This document shows, one piece after another, positions 9,754-17,345 of a stretch of 64,000 nt of DNA; position 1 is the first letter of the stretch, and each line of letters begins with the position of its first letter. Made by a program: the position numbers and the translations under genes. The notes beneath the pieces were generated by a model, which searched no databases, was not told the DNA's origin, and worked only from the letters and a program-made list of their open reading frames with translations. Source of the stretch: Roseobacter fucihabitans (lineage in GTDB: Bacteria; Pseudomonadota; Alphaproteobacteria; Rhodobacterales; Rhodobacteraceae); assembly GCF_014337925.2 (NCBI RefSeq), contig NZ_CP143423.1, positions 402,501 through 466,500 on the forward strand, given 5' to 3'.

Positions 9754-10017
9754 TCAGGCGCAGAAAAGCGCATTATTTTGCCCGCGATCAATATGAATAC
9801 GGGGCCGTTGTGCAAGCTCTTTGCGCGCCTCCTGCCAGATTTGCCTGCCCGTGAGCGTATGGTGGAGATTTGTCACGCTGTGGGTGAGGAAGTCGCGCAG
9901 AGGCATCTGCCCAATCGCATTACCGGTCGTATTGTCGCGCGACCTCAGAGGTATAATATCTTGCCGTGCAAGAGAACCTCTGATCGCGAATGCATTAGCC
10001 TGCACGGCGCTGAGCAT
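9754..10017 (-). CDS. hypothetical protein, 87 residues, between dctM and uxaA
   Basis: I do not recognise this protein. It starts with ATG at 10017, 15 bp after the dctM stop, preceded by GGGAGG, and its TGA ends 9 bp before the uxaA ATG, so it fills the gap between two operon genes almost exactly. The product is polar, rich in Arg, Gln and Asn, with no membrane segment or known motif. The tight fit and ribosome site favour a real gene; the unusual composition and lack of recognisable relatives speak against it. It could be a relic of a longer gene. Confidence 0.4.
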   Translation of the reverse strand: MLSAVQANAFAIRGSLARQDIIPLRSRDNTTGNAIGQMPLRDFLTHSVTNLHHTLTGRQIWQEARKELAQRPRIHIDRGQNNALFCA

Positions 10018-10032
10018 GGGGCCTCCCCTGTC

Positions 10033-11658
10033 CTAGGGCAGAAGGATTGAAACGATGGGTGGATAGATCAGCAGTACCGAGAGCGCACAGAGCTGGATGC
10101 CGATGAAGGGCAGGAAGCCCTTGAAGATATCGGTCAGGCTGATGTGGGGCGGGGCCACGGATTTCAGATAGAAGGCGGCGGGGCCAAAGGGCGGCGACAG
10201 GAAGCTGACCTGCATGTTCATACAGAACACGACGCCGAACCAGATCGCCACATGGCGCGGGTTCAATTCGCCGAACATGCCGATTTCCTCGATCGGCAGG
10301 CGTTGCACGATGGGCAGGAAGACCGGGATGATCAACAAAACGATGCCGACCCAATCCATGAAGGCGCCCATGAACAGCAGGATCAGCATCATCGCCAGGA
10401 TGATCCCCATCGTTGGCAGGTCCGAGCCGACGATGAAATCGGCCACATAGACCGGACCGCCCGCAATCGTATAGGCCCCGGCAAGGGCGGCCGCACCGAT
10501 GGTGACCCAGATGATGGTGCCGGTGGATTTCAGCGTGCGCATCAGGCTTTCCCAAACCAGATCAAAGGAGGCCTCACCGCGTAGAATGGCGATGACGAGC
10601 ACGGCGAGCGCGCCCATGCCTGCGGCCTCGGTGATGCCGGTGATACCGCCGTAGATGGACCCCATGACAACGCCGATGACGACGATGGGCGGCACGAGGC
10701 CTTTGCCCATGGCCCAGCCTGTTGCGGTGCGTTCGCGTCCCAGAACGGCGAACATCATCACGAAGGATATCGCGACAGCTCCGCCAAACCACGGCAGCCA
10801 ATCCGCCGTCCCATAGGCAATGTCGGCACCCGTATTGGAAGCATTTTGCCCGGAGACTTCAAAGAAAAGCGCGCGCAAGAACAGCGCGGTGCCGAAGCCT
10901 GCCACCAGAACGGACAGGAAGGCCAAAAAGAGTTTCAGTTTCTCCATGCCATAGGGTTCGCCCTCAACGGGTTCGGGCAGGGGCGCGTCTTGTGGGCGCA
11001 GTTGCGTGCGGATGATGATGTAGATGATGATGAAGGAGGCCAGCATGAAACCGGGCAGGAACGAGGCGGTGAACAGCGCCTTGATCGAGGTTTCCGTGAT
11101 CAGCCCATAGATGATCAATACAATCGAGGGCGGGATCATGGTGCCGAGCGATCCGGAGGCGCAGATCGTCCCGATGGCGAGGTTCTGGCTGTAGCCCAGT
11201 CGCAGCATTTGCGGCAGGGCGATCAGGCCCAGCAAGACGACTTCGCCCCCGATGATACCGGACATGGCGGCCATGATGACGGCCATGATGGATGTTACAA
11301 TCGCGATTCCGCCACGCGTGCGGTTCAGCCAGATGTTGAGCGAGGAATACATATCCTTGGCAATGCCGGAGCGTTCCAGCAGTGCCGCCATGAAGATAAA
11401 CAGCGGGATCGATATGAGGACATAATCCGTCAGGAGCCCGTATATCTTTTGGGCAAGGATATTGAGCGGCCCGGCCCCCGGTCGGCCCGTCAGAATACCA
11501 TCACCAAAGCTGAACGGGTTCATCAGCAGCATGGGTTCGAATTTCATCACCAGCACCAGCACCGCAAGAATGGCAGAGGCAAAGCCCAATGGCATGCCGA
11601 TGGCCAGCAGCAGGACAAGGCCCAGCATCAGGACCAGAGAGATCGTTCCGATATCCAT
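10033..11658 (-). CDS. dctM: TRAP transporter large permease (DctM)
   Basis: Large membrane subunit of a tripartite ATP-independent periplasmic transporter, 541 residues with roughly 12-14 hydrophobic segments. It carries the DctM signature GSLGTMIPPSIVLIIYGLITETSI in the first half and the second-half counterpart around residues 360-520. It is longer than the common ~430-residue form because of a cytoplasmic or periplasmic insert about residues 220-300. With DctQ it forms the channel that uses a sodium gradient to import an organic acid delivered by DctP. Its start overlaps the dctQ stop (TAATG). Confidence 0.95.
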   Translation of the reverse strand: MDIGTISLVLMLGLVLLLAIGMPLGFASAILAVLVLVMKFEPMLLMNPFSFGDGILTGRPGAGPLNILAQKIYGLLTDYVLISIPLFIFMAALLERSGIAKDMYSSLNIWLNRTRGGIAIVTSIMAVIMAAMSGIIGGEVVLLGLIALPQMLRLGYSQNLAIGTICASGSLGTMIPPSIVLIIYGLITETSIKALFTASFLPGFMLASFIIIYIIIRTQLRPQDAPLPEPVEGEPYGMEKLKLFLAFLSVLVAGFGTALFLRALFFEVSGQNASNTGADIAYGTADWLPWFGGAVAISFVMMFAVLGRERTATGWAMGKGLVPPIVVIGVVMGSIYGGITGITEAAGMGALAVLVIAILRGEASFDLVWESLMRTLKSTGTIIWVTIGAAALAGAYTIAGGPVYVADFIVGSDLPTMGIILAMMLILLFMGAFMDWVGIVLLIIPVFLPIVQRLPIEEIGMFGELNPRHVAIWFGVVFCMNMQVSFLSPPFGPAAFYLKSVAPPHISLTDIFKGFLPFIGIQLCALSVLLIYPPIVSILLP

Positions 11659-12554
11659 TAGCTTTTCCTTGGCGTGTTGGATTGCGTTGCGCCGCGCGGG
11701 GCATCCAGATCATCCGCACCGACCGCAGCCTTGAGGCGTTCGATTTCATCCGCGTCAATGTCATCGGCGGCGGAATGGATCACCGGTTCCGCATTCCAGT
11801 CAGAGACCAGATTGACGACGGCCTGAAAGGCGACCAGCACCATGATCAGCAAGACCATGGGTTTCAAAGTAGCGGGAATGGGCGGATCAAAGGCGGTGCC
11901 AAAGGTCTCCCAGCGGTAAAATTTATCAAAAGCCTCGCCGTAGCCGCCATAGATAAGGAAGAAGGCAAAGGTCACGATCAGCCCCGTGGAGATGCAATCG
12001 CAGGTGCGTTGGAGGCTGCGCGGCAGCATGTCATAGAGCAGGAAAATGCGGATGTGGCTGCGTTGTTGCATCGCATAGAGGCCCGCGCAGAGGAACACGA
12101 AACCCGCCAGCCAGAGCGAGAGTTCATTGGCCCAGAGCGTGGGCGCCTCAAAAACATAGCGCAGGACGACCTCGTAGATCATGACGGAGCAGAGCAATAC
12201 GATCAGCATCATGGTCAGACGACCAATGAAGACCGCCAGACGGTCCAGCGGTTTCCAGCTTTCAAATTCCATCGGTGCGCGGCGCACGGTGCGCACACCC
12301 AGATAACCGAAAATGGGGAGCAACAGTAAAGCAACCCAATCGACCATATCGGCATAGCCACCGAACAGACCAGCCATTGTCGGGGTCACGTCGATCCGGC
12401 CAAAAAGCGCGCTGAGTTTATCGTATTGGGATGGATCTTGCGGCGGGAACCAGGAGAGGGTGAAGGCCGGCAGATGCCAGGTGAGCCAGGCCGCGCAGGC
12501 GATGAAGGCGAGCGGGACAACCCATTCGACAAGGCTTCCGGATTTTTCCTGCAT
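11658..12554 (-). CDS. dctQ: TRAP transporter small permease (DctQ), long form
   Basis: Small membrane subunit of the TRAP transporter. At 298 residues it exceeds the usual 160-200 and shows about six hydrophobic segments instead of four: two extra ones at the N terminus (about 7-27 and 67-90) precede the conserved DctQ core starting RLTMMLIVLLCSVMIYEVVLR. The C-terminal tail (about 260-298) is acidic and polar. The start used is ATG at 12554, preceded by GGGGGA; an in-frame ATG at 12605 would extend into the terminator upstream. It is separated from dctP by a hairpin terminator, so permease expression is probably below that of the binding protein. Confidence 0.92.
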   Translation of the reverse strand: MQEKSGSLVEWVVPLAFIACAAWLTWHLPAFTLSWFPPQDPSQYDKLSALFGRIDVTPTMAGLFGGYADMVDWVALLLLPIFGYLGVRTVRRAPMEFESWKPLDRLAVFIGRLTMMLIVLLCSVMIYEVVLRYVFEAPTLWANELSLWLAGFVFLCAGLYAMQQRSHIRIFLLYDMLPRSLQRTCDCISTGLIVTFAFFLIYGGYGEAFDKFYRWETFGTAFDPPIPATLKPMVLLIMVLVAFQAVVNLVSDWNAEPVIHSAADDIDADEIERLKAAVGADDLDAPRGATQSNTPRKS

Positions 12555-12602
12555 GATGTCCCCCAAAAGCGGTCGTTTGGTGTTGATTGTCCCGGCCCAA
12601 GA

Positions 12603-12638
12603 CAAAAAGACCCCGCCGAATGATGTCCGGCGGGGTCT
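12603..12638 (-). terminator. intrinsic terminator/attenuator between dctP and dctQ
   Basis: An 11-bp perfect stem (12608-12618 pairing with 12628-12638, GC-rich) with a nine-base loop is followed on the minus strand by a short T run (12607-12604). It lies between the dctP stop and the dctQ start within one operon. Partial termination here would give more binding protein than permease, a usual need for TRAP systems. Confidence 0.75.
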
Positions 12639-12652
12639 GTGGTCAGCTCAGC

Positions 12653-13675
12653 TTATTGCTTGAGCCCAAGCTGATCGAGATAGGCCAAATGGCTGTCAAC
12701 CAGCGCTTTGGCTTCTGGCGTATCGGCGAACTCAGGCCATGTGGCCTGGGCTGCGGCACGAAATTTAGCCAGCTCTTCTGGGGCCCACTGGGACAATGTC
12801 ACACCTTGTGCGCGCAACTGTGCCGCGGCTTCGGCGTTCTTCTTCTCAAACGTCAGAGCGGTGCGCAGTGCGAGGGCTTCCATCGCCACCTTCATGATCT
12901 TCTGGTGGTGCGCAGGCATCGCGTCAAACACGGCCTTGTTGCACGCCAGATGGTCCGACGGCATGGAATGGAAACCGGGGAAGTTGGCATGTTTAACGAT
13001 ATCATAGAGACCCAGACCGACGTTATTGGCCAGACCGGACGCATCGGCGCCATCAATGATACCTGTTTCCAGAGCGGTGAAGATCTCGGTGAAATCCATC
13101 ACGATGGGCGAGGCACCAAGCTTTTCAAAGATCTTGGTTTGCATGCCGGGGGGGGAGCGGAATTTCCAGTCCTTGAAGTCTTCAACCTTGGCGATGGGTT
13201 TGCTCGAGGCAAAGCTTTCCTGCCCGTAAACCCACCAGCCGATCAGCTCCATGCCGTATTTATTATAGAGCGGTGCCGCCGCTTCGCGACCCCCACCGAA
13301 ATAGAGCCAGCTCAGCTGTTGATAAGGCGTGTCATAGCCGCCCATGATGTCGCCCACGAATTGGAACGCGGAGTTTTTGCCGGTCTGATAGCCGCCCCCC
13401 GTCATGTCGCAATCCAGAATGCCCGTTGAGGCGGCGTCGAAGGTTTCGACCGACTTCACGACGGATGACGAATAGAACATCTCGACAACGATCTCGCCGT
13501 TGGACATGTCCTGAATGTCTTGCATGTATTGACCGGCCAATTGGCCCGACACTGTTTCGGGCGCGTAATGCGTCTGAATGCGAAGCGTTGTGGTTTCCGC
13601 CGACGCGGTAAACGCCGTCGAGGCTGCAAGGGCAGCTATTGCGGCAGCCGATGCCGCCTTTTTGATGATTTTCAT
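12653..13675 (-). CDS. dctP: TRAP transporter substrate-binding protein (DctP)
   Basis: Periplasmic solute-binding protein of 340 residues. The start is ATG at 13675 with GGGAGG five bases upstream; residues 1-25 form a Sec signal peptide ending TASA-ET. The mature protein shows the DctP-family features FTEIFTALETGIIDGAD and a Trp/Arg ligand-binding region (WVYGQESF, DWKFRSPPG). The sequence is of the type grouped with TakP-like binding proteins for 2-oxo or hydroxy acids. Clustered dehydratases and dehydrogenases suggest a sugar acid as ligand, which is inference. It is divergent from the GntR regulator gene, with a perfect operator-like dyad between them. Confidence 0.94.
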   Translation of the reverse strand: MKIIKKAASAAAIAALAASTAFTASAETTTLRIQTHYAPETVSGQLAGQYMQDIQDMSNGEIVVEMFYSSSVVKSVETFDAASTGILDCDMTGGGYQTGKNSAFQFVGDIMGGYDTPYQQLSWLYFGGGREAAAPLYNKYGMELIGWWVYGQESFASSKPIAKVEDFKDWKFRSPPGMQTKIFEKLGASPIVMDFTEIFTALETGIIDGADASGLANNVGLGLYDIVKHANFPGFHSMPSDHLACNKAVFDAMPAHHQKIMKVAMEALALRTALTFEKKNAEAAAQLRAQGVTLSQWAPEELAKFRAAAQATWPEFADTPEAKALVDSHLAYLDQLGLKQ

Positions 13676-13734
13676 ATGTCCTCCCAGACGTTGAGCGCAT
13701 GGATGGTACGGGTTTCTCATGGACCCGGTCGTGA

Positions 13735-13754
13735 ATACGCTAACGAAACGTTAG
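13735..13754. promoter_or_regulatory. probable GntR-regulator operator (dyad)
   Basis: The perfect inverted repeat CTAACGAAACGTTAG sits at 13740-13754, 65 bp upstream of dctP and about 110 bp upstream of the divergent gntR gene. The 14-mer ATACGCTAACGAAA covering its left half (13735-13748) recurs at 16447-16460, upstream of the reductase/DenD pair. Position between regulator and target, symmetry and recurrence make it a candidate binding site for the GntR protein. Confidence 0.6.
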
Positions 13755-13866
13755 GCTGAGCAAGGTGGATCAGGCAAGAAAATATTTTATTTTTCCAGAA
13801 TTTCGATATTATTGTTGATTTTCGAAATTTTGCGGATCACGCTTGGGATGTGGTGGGAGAGCTTGA

Positions 13867-14556
13867 ATGGCCGCGCAGGACGCTGACATCTTTGACGATA
13901 TGAGACACCGTTTGATCACGGGCGAATTTGGCTACGGTACCAAACTGCGCGCAGAAAAGCTACGTGAAGATTACAATTGTTCGGCCAGCACAGTGCGAGA
14001 AGTGCTTTTTCGACTGTCCACAGTTGGCCTTGTGGAATTTCAAGAACAACGCGGATTCAAGTCGCCTTATCAATCTGCTAAGCGACAACATGAGTTGACG
14101 CACATGCGTATTCTGCTGGAAAGTGAGGGGGCCTGCCATTCCATCCGTCTGGGTGGCGTTGATTGGGAATCCCGTCTTAGCGCGGCGCATCACAAGCTGT
14201 CGCACATCGAAACACGCGTGCGCGCATCCGGTAATATGATTCCCCTGCTTGGGCTATGGAGCAGGGCAGAGCAGGAGTTTCATGAAACGCTGATCGACGC
14301 TTGCGGCTCGGATCTGCTTAAAAGCACGCATAAGGTGATTTATGAGCAATTTCGCCAGCAACTTGTTTCAGCCGAGACGAATTACGGATATTTTCCCGAA
14401 AATATCCGCGAGCATCAGGCGATTCTGGATGCCGCACTGGAACGCAACGAAGACCTCATGCGCGTCACTGTGAACGATCATCTGGCGCGCAACCTGATAC
14501 GTCCTTTACCGCAAAAGCATCACGCCGATACGTTTGATAGATCCTCCGCGATATAG
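13867..14556 (+). CDS. GntR-family (FCD domain) transcriptional regulator
   Basis: Regulator of 229 residues. The N-terminal winged helix-turn-helix (about 5-70) includes LRAEKLREDYNCSASTVREVLFRLSTVGL, and the C-terminal FCD ligand domain (about 80-215) holds the helical segments with EQEFHETLIDAC and REHQAILDAALERNEDL that carry metal/ligand-binding His residues in this family. It is divergent from the TRAP/sugar-acid operon and very likely its repressor. Its last 37 bp overlap the 3' end of the convergent denD-like gene, an unusually long tail-to-tail overlap. Confidence 0.9.
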   Translation: MAAQDADIFDDMRHRLITGEFGYGTKLRAEKLREDYNCSASTVREVLFRLSTVGLVEFQEQRGFKSPYQSAKRQHELTHMRILLESEGACHSIRLGGVDWESRLSAAHHKLSHIETRVRASGNMIPLLGLWSRAEQEFHETLIDACGSDLLKSTHKVIYEQFRQQLVSAETNYGYFPENIREHQAILDAALERNEDLMRVTVNDHLARNLIRPLPQKHHADTFDRSSAI

Positions 14557-15503
14557 GTTTGGATGATGTCGTCAAATGAGGATTCCGCGCTGAACCCCAA
14601 TGAAACAGCGCGCGCGGGATCAAAATCTCGCGGCCATCCCTGTACGATCCTGATGATATCGGGATCGTGCTTCACCTTGATCCGGTCCACGACGCCCTGA
14701 CCCGCAATGCGGCGCAGCGCCTCGATTTGTTCTTCGACGGTGCAACTCAATCCCGGCAGGTTTAACGCGCGCCGCCCCTCAAGGCGTGCCGTATCCAACC
14801 CTGCGGCATGCACCAGAAACCCCGCAGCTGATCGCGGCGAGGCATGCCAATGACGCACTGAGCTTTCCACCGGCAGGATGGCCTCCTTGCCATTCAGAGG
14901 CTCGCGAATGATCCCGGAGAAAAACGACGACGCCGCCAGATTCGCTTTGCCCGGCCGCACGCAGATTGTTGGCAGACGCAGCGACAGCCCGTCAACGAAC
15001 CCTTTGCGGCTGAAATCGGATAACATCAGCTCGCTGATTGCTTTTTGCGCGCCGTAACTGGTTTGCGGGGCCGACAGAAATTCATCGTCGATCTTGTCCG
15101 GGAACGGGCCTCCGAAAACGGCGATGGAAGAGGTGAAAACCACCTTGGGCACATAGCTCCCGCCTGATGTGTCGTGAGCATTTCGGAATGCTTCGAGCAG
15201 GTGCCACATGGACATCATGTTGATGTCCCAGCCTTTGGTGAAATCGGTTTCGGCCTCGCCCGACACAATTGCGGCCAGATGAAATATAAAATCTGGACGC
15301 TCAGATACCAAATCCCGAGCAACGCCCGGTCTGGACAGGTTTCCGGTTTTATGCGTCGCTCCGACAACACCATTTGGTGGGAAGGCAACGTCAAAGAGGG
15401 TGATGTCGGGTTCCGAATGCCCCGGCAGGCCTTCGTTCAGAAGGCGCGCGGCCAGTTTCTGACCCACCATACCGCCGCCGCCAATGATCAGGACCCGGCT
15501 CAT
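14520..15503 (-). CDS. NAD-dependent epimerase/dehydratase, D-erythronate dehydrogenase (DenD)-like
   Basis: Extended short-chain dehydrogenase of 327 residues. VLIIGGGGMVGQKLAARL is the nucleotide-binding loop, FHLAAIVSGEAETDF the post-Rossmann region, and SYGAQKAISELML contains the catalytic Tyr-x-x-x-Lys; FTSSIAVFGG supplies the Ser. The pattern matches DenD, which oxidises D-erythronate at C2 or C3 in four-carbon acid-sugar catabolism. The gene overlaps the upstream L-threonate-dehydrogenase-like gene as ATGA. The DUF1537 kinase and the OtnC/PdxA2 enzyme normally found with DenD are absent from the window, so the pathway is incomplete here or DenD acts on another acid. Confidence 0.85.
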   Translation of the reverse strand: MSRVLIIGGGGMVGQKLAARLLNEGLPGHSEPDITLFDVAFPPNGVVGATHKTGNLSRPGVARDLVSERPDFIFHLAAIVSGEAETDFTKGWDINMMSMWHLLEAFRNAHDTSGGSYVPKVVFTSSIAVFGGPFPDKIDDEFLSAPQTSYGAQKAISELMLSDFSRKGFVDGLSLRLPTICVRPGKANLAASSFFSGIIREPLNGKEAILPVESSVRHWHASPRSAAGFLVHAAGLDTARLEGRRALNLPGLSCTVEEQIEALRRIAGQGVVDRIKVKHDPDIIRIVQGWPRDFDPARAVSLGFSAESSFDDIIQTYIAEDLSNVSA

Positions 15504-16387
15504 GTGTTCAACCCATTGCGGGCCTTGAGTTCAAGGTAGAGACCGGAGTGGTCCTTCTCTGCGCCGTCCATCGCGTCGATGAAATGTTGAAACCGGTCGC
15601 GTACACTCTCTGTGGCGGGCAATTCAAGACCAAGACTGGCGGCCTCATCCAGCGTGTTATTCAGATCCTTGACCTGGAATTTCGTAAGCCCGCCGGGTTC
15701 GAAATTGCCTTCCGACATGCGTTCCCCATGCTGTTGCAGGATCACACTATCGGCAAAACCGCCCTTCAGCGCCGCGCGGACCGCTGCAGGGTTTGCACCG
15801 CCCTGCTCGACAAGCAACATGGCCTCGGCGACGGCTGAAATTGTCACGGCCACGATCGTTTGATTGGCCAGTTTGGAGAGCTGCCCCGCACCGGATGGTC
15901 CGACATGCACCGGGCGTCCCATCGCCTCGAAAACCGCGCGGGCTGCCTCAAAACGATCCGCCTTTCCGCCCACCATGATGGCGAGCGTTCCGGCCTCTGC
16001 CCCTTTCGTGCCGCCCGATACGGGCGCGTCCAGATGGCCAAACCCCAGCCCGGTGAGGGTTTCGGCCTGCTGGCGTGCGTGTTCGGGTTTGGCGCTGGAC
16101 ATGTCGATCCAGATCGCGCCGGGGGATAGCGCCGCTTGGACATCCGGGTTGTCGATCAGAGCGCCGGATGCAAAACCATCCGAGAGCATGGTGATCACGA
16201 ATTCCGCCCCGGTGACGGCGTCCACTTCACTGCTGGCGATGCGCGCACCGTCATGCGCCAGGGGTTCGGCTCTCGCAATCGTTCGGTTCCAGACGGTAAG
16301 CTGATGGCCCGCCTTGAGCAGATTGCGTGTCATGGGAACCCCCATCAGCCCGGTTCCGATCAGCGTGACTTTGCGCGAAATTGTCAT
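15500..16387 (-). CDS. 3-hydroxyisobutyrate dehydrogenase-family reductase, L-threonate dehydrogenase-like
   Basis: NAD(P)-dependent beta-hydroxyacid dehydrogenase of 295 residues. VTLIGTGLMGVPMTRNLLKA is the dinucleotide loop, DAPVSGGTKGAEAGTLAIMVGG the canonical substrate segment, and GAGQLSKLANQ carries the catalytic Lys. Unlike the paralogue at 6184-7071 it keeps DAPVSGG. Pairing with a DenD-like gene favours an LtnD-type role (L-threonate oxidation), though tartronate semialdehyde reductase is possible. ATG at 16387 has a weak ribosome site. The operator-like 14-mer lies 60-73 bp upstream. Confidence 0.85.
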   Translation of the reverse strand: MTISRKVTLIGTGLMGVPMTRNLLKAGHQLTVWNRTIARAEPLAHDGARIASSEVDAVTGAEFVITMLSDGFASGALIDNPDVQAALSPGAIWIDMSSAKPEHARQQAETLTGLGFGHLDAPVSGGTKGAEAGTLAIMVGGKADRFEAARAVFEAMGRPVHVGPSGAGQLSKLANQTIVAVTISAVAEAMLLVEQGGANPAAVRAALKGGFADSVILQQHGERMSEGNFEPGGLTKFQVKDLNNTLDEAASLGLELPATESVRDRFQHFIDAMDGAEKDHSGLYLELKARNGLNT

Positions 16388-16446
16388 TGTCTGTGGTGTC
16401 CCATAAATTCTGATTTCAAAGCGGTAGCCAAAGCTTGGCTGCTGAC

Positions 16447-16460
16447 ATACGCTAACGAAA
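16447..16460. promoter_or_regulatory. second copy of the operator-like motif (half site)
   Basis: ATACGCTAACGAAA is identical to 13735-13748, but here the right half of the dyad is not conserved. It lies in the 196-bp divergent space between the LtnD-like gene (minus) and the SDR gene (plus), so one regulator could control both flanks. No other exact copy was noticed while reading the rest of the region. Confidence 0.5.
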
Positions 16461-16583
16461 AAGAGCCGCTGGACCAGCCCGTCCAGTGATTTTTAGTGAA
16501 GTCAGCAATATTGATGACCTTCCAGAGCGGGTCCTGCATCGGATCATGCAGCAAGGTGGGCGCAGATAGGGGGAAAGATAATT

Positions 16584-17345
16584 ATGACAGGACAGAGACT
16601 TAAGGGAAAGCGCGCGTTGGTGACGGCCGCCGGTCAGGGGATCGGTCGGGCTTCTGCGCTGGCAATGGCTGCGGAGGGGGCGCAGGTCTTTGCGACGGAC
16701 ATCAACATGGATGCGCTTTCCACGATTCGGGATACGAATCACGAAAATATCGAAATTTTCGAATTAAATGCCTTGGATGATACAAGCGTCAAAGAGGGCG
16801 TGGCGCGCGCGCAGCCGGATGTTTTGTTCAACTGCGCGGGCTTCGTGCATCATGGCTCTGTGCTCGATGCGACGGACGATGAATGGGAATTTGCCATGAA
16901 CCTGAATGTGCGCTCGATGTTGCGCACGATCCGCGCGACGCTGCCGGGGATGCTGGAGCGCGGGCAGGGGTCGATCATCAATATGTCCTCGGCCTGTTCA
17001 TCCGTGATCGGGGCCCCCAATCGGTTTATCTATGGCACGACGAAAGCCGCCGTGATCGGTTTGACCAAATCCGTGGCCGTTGATTACGTCGCCAAGGGCA
17101 TCCGCTGCAATGCGATCTGTCCGGGCACAGTCGAAAGCCCGAGCTGGCATGATCGTGTCGACGCTTTGGGCGCGCAATTGGGCAGCAAAGAGCAGGCCAT
17201 GACGCAATTCGTATCGCGCCAACCCATGGGGCGCGTCGCCACGGCGGAGGAAATCGCCGCGCTGGTGGTGTATCTGGCCAGTGACGAGAGCGGTTTCACA
17301 ACCGGGCATCCACATATCATTGACGGAGGGTGGTCAGGCCAATGA
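16584..17345 (+). CDS. SDR dehydrogenase, 2-keto-3-deoxy-L-fuconate dehydrogenase-like
   Basis: Classical short-chain dehydrogenase of 253 residues. [19 protein letters not shown] is the nucleotide loop, ATDIN gives the NAD-binding acidic residue, NCAG follows, and the catalytic Ser/Tyr/Lys lie in SSACSS and YGTTKAA. The opening and [10 protein letters not shown] are characteristic of the 2-keto-3-deoxy-L-fuconate 4-dehydrogenase group (related to DHRS6), which makes 2,4-diketo-3-deoxy acids. GGGGGAAAG precedes the ATG. The stop overlaps the next start (ATGA). With the following dehydratase and FAH hydrolase it makes a consecutive three-enzyme sequence. Confidence 0.87.
   Translation: MTGQRLKGKRALVTAAGQGIGRASALAMAAEGAQVFATDINMDALSTIRDTNHENIEIFELNALDDTSVKEGVARAQPDVLFNCAGFVHHGSVLDATDDEWEFAMNLNVRSMLRTIRATLPGMLERGQGSIINMSSACSSVIGAPNRFIYGTTKAAVIGLTKSVAVDYVAKGIRCNAICPGTVESPSWHDRVDALGAQLGSKEQAMTQFVSRQPMGRVATAEEIAALVVYLASDESGFTTGHPHIIDGGWSGQ

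Noticed and set aside
9178-10050. 290-codon plus-strand frame over uxaA and the dctM junction
   Set aside because: Opposite strand of the UxaA-family gene; no domain and no ribosome site.
10846-13429. Plus-strand frames of 246-280 codons opposite dctM, dctQ and dctP
   Set aside because: Shadows of membrane and binding protein genes; translations rich in His, Gln and Asp, as expected for antisense of such genes.
16468-16485. CTGGAC-N-GTCCAG inverted repeat followed by TGATTTTTAG, resembling a terminator
   Set aside because: No gene ends toward it on the plus strand; it sits in a divergent promoter region, the stem is only six or seven pairs and the T run is broken.
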